NCBI GenBank assembly: GCA_013697825.1
Contig: JACCWD010000113.1
Location: forward strand, 1 to 64,000
Direction: 5' to 3'
DNA: 64,000 nt
From: Rubrobacter sp.
Lineage (GTDB): Bacteria; Actinomycetota; Rubrobacteria; Rubrobacterales; Rubrobacteraceae
Of the stretch, positions 30,383-38,644 are shown piece by piece. A model generated the notes under the pieces. The model did not search any database and had not been told where the DNA came from. It saw only the letters and a program-made list of their open reading frames with translations. Position 1 is the first letter of the stretch, and the number at the start of each line of letters is the position of its first letter. The position numbers were made by a program, and so were the translations under genes.

Positions 30383-31908
30383 CCACCGACCGCCCCCCGC
30401 TCCGCCGACACTACCCGCGCCATCCGGGCGAAAGCCTCGCCCCGCTCCGCATACCCCGCGAACGCGTCGAAGCTCGCGCACCCCGGCGAAAGCAAAACCG
30501 CGTCGCCGACTTCCGCGAGGGACGCGCTCATTTCGACCGCCCCGCCGAGGTCGTCCGTGAGGTGGGAAATCCCCCCGAAACCTTCGCTTCCAAGATACTC
30601 GAAGATGCGCGGCCCGGCCTCGCCGTGGCACACGACGGCGCGGCATGCGTCGAGGCGCGGCAAAATCTCGGCGAAGTCCGTGTCCTTCTCCGAGCCGCCG
30701 AGTATGAGGACGACCGGACAGCGAAAGCTCCCGAGGGCCGCCGCCGTCGCGGCCGGATTCGTCGCCTTCGAGTCGTCCACCCAAATGACCCCGCCGCTTT
30801 CCGCGACGACCTCCATCCGGTGCGGTTTGAGGCGGTATCCGAGGAGCCCCTCGCGGACGCCTTCGAGCGTCGCCCCGAGCTTTCGCGCCATCTCCGCCGC
30901 GAAGAGGGCGTTCTCGTGGTTGTAGATCCCGGCGAACGGAAGCTCCTCCTCCGAGGCGATCTCCTCGTCGCGCAAAAAGAGCGCCCTGTCTCGAACCGTC
31001 GCGATTTCCTCGCCGACGACGATGGTTTCGGCGGAGAGTTCCGGTGCGGCTCCGGCTCCGATTTCGTCGTTCACGCTCACGAGGGCGAGGTCGTTCTCGC
31101 TTTGCCCGGCGAAGATGCGAAGTTTATCGTCGGTGTATTCCGCGAAGGACGTGTGCCAATTTAGGTGATCCGGGCGCACGTTCAAAAGCGCCGCCGCCTC
31201 GAAGCCGGGACTCTCCATATAGTGAAGCTGAAACGACGAAAGTTCGAGGACGAGCGTCCCGTTTTCCCGAACTTCGTCGAGGCACCCGCACAAAGCCCTC
31301 CACGAATTCCCGGCGACGGTGTGGGGAATGTTCGACGCTTCGAGAATGGAGCGGAGCATATCCACGACGGTCGTCTTCCCGTTCGTCCCGGTCACGGCGG
31401 CGACCCGAACCGCGCTCTCACGTCCGTACCCGACTCCATACCCAGACTCGCCACCGAATTCGTCCACGGACTCGCTCCCGGTTTCTTTTCCGTCCCCCTC
31501 CCCGGCTTCGTCTCCAAAGTCCCCGCCAGGCGCGCCCCCGGCTTCCTCTCCACGCTCGATCTCGCCTTCGCCCCCGGCCTTCTCTCCGATCCCGCCCCCC
31601 GCACCGATTTCGCCGCCGAGCAACGAGAGGCCGAGGGCGGCCTCGGAGAGTATCGGGATGCCCCTCGACTCGGCCTCCGACAAAATCCCGTCCTTCGGTG
31701 AGATTCCGGGACTCGCGACGATCCGCTCGATGCCTTCGAGGACTTCCGGCCCGGCTCCGAGGACGCCATCGGTTCCGAGAGCTTCGAGGCTCTCCCGGAG
31801 GCCTTCATTGTCGTTTTTGTCGGCGGGAAGAACGTCTTCACCGCGTTCGATAAGGACGCGGGCGGCTGCGATTCCCGATTCTCCGAGGCCGTATACGAGG
31901 GTCGTCAT
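30379..31908 (-). CDS. murD: UDP-N-acetylmuramoylalanine--D-glutamate ligase with Gly/Glu-rich insertion
   Basis: VYGLGESGIAAARVL, VTGTNGKTTVVDML, LNVRPDHLNWH, VWVDDSKATNPAAT-type motif (IWVDDSKATNPAAT). Confidence 0.94.
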   Translation of the reverse strand: MTTLVYGLGESGIAAARVLIERGEDVLPADKNDNEGLRESLEALGTDGVLGAGPEVLEGIERIVASPGISPKDGILSEAESRGIPILSEAALGLSLLGGEIGAGGGIGEKAGGEGEIERGEEAGGAPGGDFGDEAGEGDGKETGSESVDEFGGESGYGVGYGRESAVRVAAVTGTNGKTTVVDMLRSILEASNIPHTVAGNSWRALCGCLDEVRENGTLVLELSSFQLHYMESPGFEAAALLNVRPDHLNWHTSFAEYTDDKLRIFAGQSENDLALVSVNDEIGAGAAPELSAETIVVGEEIATVRDRALFLRDEEIASEEELPFAGIYNHENALFAAEMARKLGATLEGVREGLLGYRLKPHRMEVVAESGGVIWVDDSKATNPAATAAALGSFRCPVVLILGGSEKDTDFAEILPRLDACRAVVCHGEAGPRIFEYLGSEGFGGISHLTDDLGGAVEMSASLAEVGDAVLLSPGCASFDAFAGYAERGEAFARMARVVSAERGAVGG

Positions 31909-31912
31909 ATCG

Positions 31913-32905
31913 CTATCCGAGGTTGTAGAGGAAGAGGTAATAGATAATGAAGCCGAGCGCGGCAAAGGCGGACTGAACGATCCAAAACCGCACAACCACT
32001 TTGTTCTCCTCCCACCCGATGAACTCGAAATGGTGGTGGATAGGCGCCATCTTGAACACGCGATGCCCGGTCAGCTTGAAAACGACGACCTGGATCATCA
32101 CCGACAAAGCCTCGATCACGAACAGCCCGCCGATGATCGGCAAAAGCATCTCGGTCTTCGTGAGGACGGCGGCGGCGGCGAGCATACCCCCGATGGCGAG
32201 CGAGCCGGTATCCCCCATGAAAATCTGGGCGGGGTGCGAGTTGTACCAGAGGAAGCCGATGATCGCCCCGACCATCGCCCCGCAAATTATCGCGAGGTCG
32301 TATTGCCGCTCGAGGAACGCGATCGCCGTATAACAAAGAAGCGCGATCCCCCCCGCACCCGCCGCGAGTCCATCGAGGCCGTCCGTCAAATTCACTGCGT
32401 TCGTCGTCCCGACGATGACGAAGAGCATGAGCAAACTGAAAAGCCCCACCCCGACGATCCCCGGCCCGAGGACGAGGTTCGTCGGCAACCCCGGCACGAT
32501 CACATTCTGCGTCACCCCCACGAAATAAAGCGCGAGCACGTCCGCCACCACGACCGAGAGCGTGAGAAGGAGAAACTTGTATTTCGCGCTCAAACCCTCG
32601 CTGTGGCGCTTCGATATTTTCTGCCAGTCATCGTAAAGCCCGACCCCCGCCGCCGCCGCGACGAGTATGAGCGTCGTGAACGTCGCCGGGTTCGGACGGG
32701 CGACGACGACGAGCGCGGCGACCATGCCGAGGAGAATGACGACCCCACCCATCGTCGGCGTCCCCGCCTTTATGAGGTGCGTCTGAGGCCCGTCCTCCCT
32801 CACGAACTGCCCGAACTTCCGAGTTTGGAGAAACTCTATGAACTTCGACCCGAGGGCGACGGTCACGAAGAAAGCGATTCCAGCCCCGAGCACAACGCTA
32901 AACAA
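31913..32905 (-). CDS. mraY: Phospho-N-acetylmuramoyl-pentapeptide transferase
   Basis: GTPTMGGVVILLG, NLTDGLDGLAAG, FMGDTGSLAIGGML, HHHFEFIGWEENKVVVRFWI. Confidence 0.96.
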   Translation of the reverse strand: MFSVVLGAGIAFFVTVALGSKFIEFLQTRKFGQFVREDGPQTHLIKAGTPTMGGVVILLGMVAALVVVARPNPATFTTLILVAAAAGVGLYDDWQKISKRHSEGLSAKYKFLLLTLSVVVADVLALYFVGVTQNVIVPGLPTNLVLGPGIVGVGLFSLLMLFVIVGTTNAVNLTDGLDGLAAGAGGIALLCYTAIAFLERQYDLAIICGAMVGAIIGFLWYNSHPAQIFMGDTGSLAIGGMLAAAAVLTKTEMLLPIIGGLFVIEALSVMIQVVVFKLTGHRVFKMAPIHHHFEFIGWEENKVVVRFWIVQSAFAALGFIIYYLFLYNLG

Positions 32906-34268
32906 GATCTAACCTCTCCCTCAACTCGCGGGTGAGGGCGTCGAGTCCGACCCCCCTCGAACCTTTGACGACGACATAATCTCCGGGCGCGAGGCTTTCG
33001 TGGAGCCCCTCGGCGGCGGAGTCGGCGTCCTCGAAGAAGAGTGTCTCGCCGGAGAAAGCCTCTGCGTACCACCGGGCTTCTTCGCCGACGCACACGAGGA
33101 GGTCCACGCCGGCCTCCGCCGCTTGCTCGCCGGCCTCGCGGTGGTATGCGCGGGCGTTCGGGCCGAGTTCGAACATCCCGCCGAGGACGGCAACGAGCCG
33201 TTTTCCTTGCTGGCTCGCCTGCCCCGCGCCGTATCGAAGCACGGCGGAGACCGCCGCCGGAGAGGCATTGTAAGAGTCGTCGTACACGATGATGCCGTCC
33301 CGCAAACGGTAAAGTTCGCCGCGAAGCCCGGTCCTTTTCAGGCGGGCGACCCCGGCGGCGCACTCTTCGAGGCCGAGTCCGAGCGATACCCCGCCGCCCA
33401 TCGCGGCGAGTATCGGCTGGACGAGGTGCGTCCCGAACACCGGGGTGCGAACCTCGACCGACTCGCCGCCCATGTTCGCCGTGAAGCGGATGCCCTCTTC
33501 CGTCTCTTCGACCTCCGAGGGCCACAAATCCGCGCCGTTCGAGCCGAAGGAGATCCGGCGCGAGAGGCTCCGGTCGCTCCCCGTCGCGGTCGTCGGAGCG
33601 TTCACCGGAAAGACGAGGGAGCCGTCGTCCGGGAGGCACACGGCGAGTTCACCTTTCGCTTCAGCGAGAGCTTCGAGTGTCTCGAATGAATCTAAATGAA
33701 CAGGTGAGATCGCCGTGAGGATTCCGACTCGGGGTGAGGCTATATCGCAGAGTGCGGCGATGTCCCCGGCATGGGTCGCCCCCATTTCGAGGACGAGTAT
33801 TTCGGTTTTCGGGTCGGCGGAGAGGACGGTGAGCGGGAGCCCGATCTCATTATTGAAGTTCCCCGCCGTCGCGGAGACTTTCCTTCCGGCGTGCCGGAGG
33901 ATCGCCGCGAGGGCGTCCTTCGTCGTCGTCTTCCCGACCGTGCCAGTGATCCCGACGATGGCGGGCGGCTCGGCGTCCTCGCGAACGAGGTTCCACCGGG
34001 CGAGGGTTTGCATCGCGCCGAGAACGTCCCCGACGACGAGCGTCGGGACATCGAGCGGTCGGTCGGCGACCGCGGCGACCGCGCCTTTCTCATGCGCGTC
34101 GGCGGCGAACTCCGCGCCGTCGGTTTGTCCCTTCAAGGCGAAGAAGAGATCCCCCTCGCGAATCGTCCGGGAGTCTATGGAAGCGCCGCTCGCGAGCGCG
34201 TCCGGATCGCCGGAGGCGAGGCTCGCTCCGATGGCTTCGGCGACCTTCGCCAAAGACACGGGCTTCAC
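32898..34268 (-). CDS. murF: UDP-MurNAc-tripeptide--D-Ala-D-Ala ligase
   Basis: SIDSRTIREGDLFFALKG, GITGTVGKTTTKDAL, DDSYNASPAAVSAVL; GTG start at 34268. Confidence 0.95.
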   Translation of the reverse strand: MKPVSLAKVAEAIGASLASGDPDALASGASIDSRTIREGDLFFALKGQTDGAEFAADAHEKGAVAAVADRPLDVPTLVVGDVLGAMQTLARWNLVREDAEPPAIVGITGTVGKTTTKDALAAILRHAGRKVSATAGNFNNEIGLPLTVLSADPKTEILVLEMGATHAGDIAALCDIASPRVGILTAISPVHLDSFETLEALAEAKGELAVCLPDDGSLVFPVNAPTTATGSDRSLSRRISFGSNGADLWPSEVEETEEGIRFTANMGGESVEVRTPVFGTHLVQPILAAMGGGVSLGLGLEECAAGVARLKRTGLRGELYRLRDGIIVYDDSYNASPAAVSAVLRYGAGQASQQGKRLVAVLGGMFELGPNARAYHREAGEQAAEAGVDLLVCVGEEARWYAEAFSGETLFFEDADSAAEGLHESLAPGDYVVVKGSRGVGLDALTRELRERLDLV

Positions 34269-36325
34269 TGCGAGGCTCCGGGGGCGGTGTCGTCCGGTGG
34301 GACGTTGAAATAACTCAAAGTGTGGCTCATGACTTTTTGGAAGGCCGGGGCGGCGACTCTTTCGCCCCATATGGATTTCCGCGGCTCGTCCACGACGATG
34401 AGCGTGACGAACTCCGGGTCGCTCGCAGGCGCGAATCCGATGAAGGATGCGTAGTATTCCTCTCCGTATGTCCCGGTTTCGGGATCCACTTTCTGGGAGG
34501 TTCCGGTCTTTCCGGCGATGGTATATCCGGGAACTTGGGCGAGATGGCCCGTCCCGCTCTCGACGACGCTCTGCAACATTGTGCGTACTATATCCGAGGT
34601 CTCCCCGCTTATCACCCTCGCCCCCGCTGGATCCCCGCCCTCCGCTCCGCCTTCCGCGTCTTCCGTAACTTCCGATATATGCGGCTCGACTTCGTGGCCT
34701 CCGTTGGCGAGGGCGGCGTATCCGGCGGCGAGCTGCAAAGGCGTCGTCGTGAGTCCTTGCCCGATGGGGATGTTCCCGATGGACGAGCCGCTCCACTCCT
34801 CATAGTCGGGGACATTGCCCGCGTCCTCGCCCCACAAGTCCACGCCCGTCTCCTTCCCGAATCCGAACCGGGAGACGTATTCGTCCACCACCGCGCCGCC
34901 GACGAGTTGTGCGATCTGAACCGTCCCCACGTTGCTCGACTCGGCGAGTATGCCCGCCGGGGTCGTAACCTCCGTCGGGTGCGGCATCGAGTCGTGTATC
35001 ACGCGGTCGGCGACGGCCATGCTGTCGGGGACGGTGAAGAGGCTGTCTTCCGCAACGGCTCCTTCCTCGAGAGCGGCGGCGACGGTGAATGGTTTGAACG
35101 TCGAGCCGGGTTCGTACGGGTCGGTGAGGACGCGGTTTCTTTGCTCCTCGGCGGAGGCGTCGTTGAAATCGTTGTTGTCGTAGCTCGGGTGGTTCGCGAG
35201 GGCGACGATCCCCCCATCATCCGCCCGCATGACGATCCCGACGGCGTCCTTCGCGCCGTTCTCCTCGACCGCTTCGGCGAGCGCGGCTTCGAGTTCTTCC
35301 TGAACCGTCGTGTCGAGGGTGAGGTTCGCGTCTTCGCCGGAGGCGAGGCTTTCGTCGTACCGGCCCTCGACCCCGCCGAAAGCCTCGCCGTATTCGCCGA
35401 TATATCCGACGGTTTGGGAGGCGAGGGAGCCGTCCGAGTATTTACGTTCGGTCGAGGGTTCGACATATAAACCCTCGATCCCGAGTTCGGAGACCTTCTC
35501 GGCGACACTCGGCTCGACGGTCGAAACGACGCTGTATCCGTCCGGCTCTCCCTCCTCTCCGTGGCCTTCGAGGAGTTTCTTTATCTCGGCGGCGGACTGT
35601 CCGGTGGAGGGTGAGATGGCTTCGGCGAGTTCGGTGGAGGCGGCTTCCGGGTTCTCTATTTGGTACGGGGTCGCGATGATTTTCATGGCTTCAACGCTCT
35701 TCGCGAGTTCGCGTCCGTCCGCGCTCACGATGCTTCCGCGCTCGATGAGGGGTTCGGAAACCGCCCCGATCTCGGCGGCGAGGGCGGTGAAGCGCGGCTC
35801 GTCGGCGAACGTCATGTGGACGGCGCGGGCGAGGAGGAAGAGGCTCGCGAGCGAGAAGACCGCGAGGACGACCGCGACGCGGCGGCGTCCCACCGTCCGA
35901 AGTTCCCCGGTCGTCGAGCGGCGGCGGATTTGGCGGACGGCGTTCTTCGCTCGGCGGTTCCGTGGAAACGGGACGATCCTCGCGCCGGAGGAGCGGCGCC
36001 GAGACCCCTTCGATTTCGAGGCGGGGGTTCGTTTGCCGGAGCTTCGGGGGCGCGAGGGGTTCGAGTCCGCGAGATGGATATTCTCATTCGAGCCTCGGCG
36101 GCGATTTGGCTCGACGGGAAACGCATCTTCGCCCGAAGTTCGGCGGCGCGGGGGCTGTGCTCCGGCGGGAGGTGTGGTCTCGGGCGAGCCTCGACCGTGC
36201 GAATCGCCGTCCTCTCGCATCGGGCGTTCCGTGGAATCGCGGCGGGCCTTCGCCCGGAATTTACCGGATCCCCTCCGCTTGCCGTTGTGTTCCACTCGTC
36301 GTCCCATCCTCCGCGTTGCCTTCAT
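34265..36325 (-). CDS. ftsI: FtsI/PBP2-type penicillin-binding protein with long basic N-terminal tail
   Basis: EPGSTFKPFTVAAAL, ESSNVGTVQIAQ, TIAGKTGTSQKVD motifs; one TM after ~150-aa R/S/P-rich region. Confidence 0.93.
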   Translation of the reverse strand: MKATRRMGRRVEHNGKRRGSGKFRAKARRDSTERPMREDGDSHGRGSPETTPPAGAQPPRRRTSGEDAFPVEPNRRRGSNENIHLADSNPSRPRSSGKRTPASKSKGSRRRSSGARIVPFPRNRRAKNAVRQIRRRSTTGELRTVGRRRVAVVLAVFSLASLFLLARAVHMTFADEPRFTALAAEIGAVSEPLIERGSIVSADGRELAKSVEAMKIIATPYQIENPEAASTELAEAISPSTGQSAAEIKKLLEGHGEEGEPDGYSVVSTVEPSVAEKVSELGIEGLYVEPSTERKYSDGSLASQTVGYIGEYGEAFGGVEGRYDESLASGEDANLTLDTTVQEELEAALAEAVEENGAKDAVGIVMRADDGGIVALANHPSYDNNDFNDASAEEQRNRVLTDPYEPGSTFKPFTVAAALEEGAVAEDSLFTVPDSMAVADRVIHDSMPHPTEVTTPAGILAESSNVGTVQIAQLVGGAVVDEYVSRFGFGKETGVDLWGEDAGNVPDYEEWSGSSIGNIPIGQGLTTTPLQLAAGYAALANGGHEVEPHISEVTEDAEGGAEGGDPAGARVISGETSDIVRTMLQSVVESGTGHLAQVPGYTIAGKTGTSQKVDPETGTYGEEYYASFIGFAPASDPEFVTLIVVDEPRKSIWGERVAAPAFQKVMSHTLSYFNVPPDDTAPGASQ

Positions 36326-36698
36326 AAACCGTGAAATTCCGCGCGCCGGGGTCTCTCATGTGGAGATCCCCCTCGGCCATAGCCCCGACTCTCCCCGAGC
36401 CGGAGAGCTCCGCGACGCGGACTACGAGAGACTCTCGCTCGGCCTCGGCGGCCGCGATCCTCTCTTCGAGGTTCGCCGTCCGCTCGTTGACATCCGCCGA
36501 CACGGTATGCAAATAAACGCTCCCGACCATGAGCGCGATCGGCACGAGCACGAGCGAGATGAAGCTCCGCCGCCGGAGCGCGGCCTTTCTCCGAGCCGCC
36601 TTGTCCGTCTTCCTCGCGGGCGACCTCCGCCGAGGCGGAGACTCGACCGGACGAGGCTCCGGCGCCCACGCGCCCGTGTACCGCGGGGCGGCCATCAT
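36261..36698 (-). CDS. FtsL-like single-TM coiled-coil division protein
   Basis: Position between rsmH and ftsI; basic N-terminus, one TM, coiled coil TANLEERIAAAEAERESLVVRVAEL. Confidence 0.7.
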   Translation of the reverse strand: MMAAPRYTGAWAPEPRPVESPPRRRSPARKTDKAARRKAALRRRSFISLVLVPIALMVGSVYLHTVSADVNERTANLEERIAAAEAERESLVVRVAELSGSGRVGAMAEGDLHMRDPGARNFTVYEGNAEDGTTSGTQRQAEGIR

Positions 36699-37645
36699 CC
36701 ACCGTCGCCTTCGAGCGGCTCGGAGGTTCGGATGGCGGTTCTCATCCTCGCCGACGCGCTCCGCAGGTTTTCGTCCACTTCGCTTTTCGACGGACGGCTC
36801 ACGGCTCCCCGGCGAAAGATGGGCTTCGCGCCACACACGCACACCGGGAGGTCGGGCGGGCAAACGCACTTCCCCTCGCGGTCGGCGATGAACCGCTTCA
36901 CGACGCGATCCTCGCCGGACTGGAAAGTGATGGCGACGAGCCGCCCACCGTCTCCGAGGAGCCTCTCGGTCGCGTCGAGGGCGCGCCGGAGGCTCCCGAG
37001 TTCGTCGTTCACATGAATCCGTATCGCTTGAAAGACTCGCTTCGACGGGTTTCCGCCGCGCTCTTTCCACCCGACCGCGTCCCGGACGGCGTTCGTGAGA
37101 TCCGCCGTCGTCGAGAGCGGACGCCGGGAGGCGACCTCGCGCGAGATCCTCGCCGCGTCCCGCCGCGGCACGTCGCCGTACTCGGAGAGGATGCGGGAGA
37201 TTTCGCGTGGATCGGACTCGTTCAAAAACTCCGCCGCCGAGGTTCCGGATTCGGGGTTCATTCGCATGTCGAGCGGGCCTTCGTGAACGTAGCTGAAACC
37301 GCGTTCGGCGTCGTCTATTTGGAAGCTCGAAAGGCCGAGGTCGAAGAGGATGGCGTCGGCCTTCTCGCCGTTCTCGGCCATCTCGGCGAGGACTTCGTCG
37401 AATGGGCCGGGCCAAAAAGTGAAGCGTCGGTCTCGAATGAGATCCGACGCCCTTTCGGCGGCTTGCGGGTCGCGGTCAATGCCGACGACCCGACCTCCGG
37501 GCGGGAGCTTTTCGAGTATCCGGCTGGTGTGTCCGCCGCCTCCGAAAGTCGCGTCCACGACGGTTCGGGCCTCCGTTCCGACCCCCGAAAGGTCGAGGGC
37601 GGCTGTGGCCTCCTCGCGCATGACCGGATAATGGCTCGTCGCCAT
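36695..37645 (-). CDS. rsmH: 16S rRNA (cytosine1402-N4)-methyltransferase
   Basis: HYPVMREEATAALDL, VVDATFGGGGHTSRIL, FDLGLSSFQIDDAERGFSY. Confidence 0.96.
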   Translation of the reverse strand: MATSHYPVMREEATAALDLSGVGTEARTVVDATFGGGGHTSRILEKLPPGGRVVGIDRDPQAAERASDLIRDRRFTFWPGPFDEVLAEMAENGEKADAILFDLGLSSFQIDDAERGFSYVHEGPLDMRMNPESGTSAAEFLNESDPREISRILSEYGDVPRRDAARISREVASRRPLSTTADLTNAVRDAVGWKERGGNPSKRVFQAIRIHVNDELGSLRRALDATERLLGDGGRLVAITFQSGEDRVVKRFIADREGKCVCPPDLPVCVCGAKPIFRRGAVSRPSKSEVDENLRSASARMRTAIRTSEPLEGDGG

Positions 37646-38085
37646 CACGCGCCGAGATCCCGTCCGGCGAACTCCTCGACTATTTCGGCGAAGGTTTCGT
37701 CGGCTGATGTGAGGTATCCGTTCCATTCGTCTGTGTCCCAGATTTCCAATCTGTCGTCCACTCCGGTTATCGTGACGTTTTTGCTGAGGCCCGCGTACTG
37801 CGCGAGCTTCGGGGGGACGAGAACCCGCCCCTGGCGATCGAGCGTCGCCTCGAAGGCCATCGAGAAGAACATCCGCGAGAGTTGGCGGCCCCTCGACGAG
37901 AGATCGGTGTTCGCCTTTATGTTGGCTTTGAACGCCGACCACTCCTCGGGAGGAAAAGCGAACAAGCACCGATCGACGCCTTTGGTGACCACGATGCCCC
38001 CATCGAAATAGGGACGGAGCCTCGAAGGGAGAGTCAAACGTCCCTTCTCATCCAGCGTGTGCTCGTACTCGCCTAACAGAGCCAG
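37645..38085 (-). CDS. mraZ: Transcriptional regulator MraZ, CTG start inferred
   Basis: LALLGEYEHTLDEKGRLTLPSRLRPYF...; the conserved N-terminus GEYEHTLDEKGRL lies upstream of the first TTG (38037); no ATG/GTG/TTG in frame between it and TAG at 38103-38101. Confidence 0.9.
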   Translation of the reverse strand: MALLGEYEHTLDEKGRLTLPSRLRPYFDGGIVVTKGVDRCLFAFPPEEWSAFKANIKANTDLSSRGRQLSRMFFSMAFEATLDRQGRVLVPPKLAQYAGLSKNVTITGVDDRLEIWDTDEWNGYLTSADETFAEIVEEFAGRDLGA

Positions 38086-38096
38086 GGTCTTATCCT

Positions 38097-38121
38097 CCCA
38101 CTACGTTCCACTTCGACCCAC
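38097..38121 (-). promoter_or_regulatory. MraZ-binding boxes (three direct repeats with 5-nt spacers)
   Basis: Minus strand GTGGG-tcgaa-GTGGA-acgta-GTGGG, third box overlapping SD GGGAGG. Confidence 0.8.
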
Positions 38122-38427
38122 GATGGCGAAATTCTGTCATATGCACGGTAAATACGCAATCTCCACCCCGCATCTCTCACGCAATTCTCCGTTTTCAGCC
38201 ACCAAAAGTTACATATACCCTCCCCCATAGGGATTAGGATCCCCCTAAAAGGTGGACGACAAACGAAGAGCGTAGCTGCGATGAGATCGCGTCGAAGAAG
38301 TGATGGCAGTCCATATGTTGTATGAATACGAAATTTCCCACAACATATTGGCGTTTCGTTAATTCGGGGTTGGGAAAGCGGAGTTTTTGGGATGAAGAAG
38401 GGCTTGGAAGGGGATTTGAAAGGAGTA

Positions 38428-38501
38428 TGGGCCCACCAGGACTCGAACCTGGGACCGTCCGATTATGAGTCGGATGCTCTAACCGACTGAGCTATGGGCC
38501 C
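38428..38501 (-). tRNA. tRNA with CAU anticodon (Met elongator or Ile2)
   Basis: Cloverleaf GGGCCCATAGCTCAGTCGGTTAGAGCATCCGACTCATAATCGGACGGTCCCAGGTTCGAGTCCTGGTGGGCCCA; loop CTCATAA. Confidence 0.93.
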
Positions 38502-38531
38502 CTATCTCGGGGCGAACGACCGCCCCGGATG

Positions 38532-38604
38532 CTCCCCCGGCTGGACTCGAACCAGCAACCCTCTGATTAACAGTCAGATGCTCTGCCTATTGAGCTACAG
38601 GGGA
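38532..38604 (-). tRNA. tRNA-Asn (GTT)
   Basis: TCCCCTGTAGCTCAATAGGCAGAGCATCTGACTGTTAATCAGAGGGTTGCTGGTTCGAGTCCAGCCGGGGGAG; loop CTGTTAA. Confidence 0.95.
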
Positions 38605-38644
38605 TCGGCAGCGGATGAGATTATACGGGCAAGCGCGATGTGCT

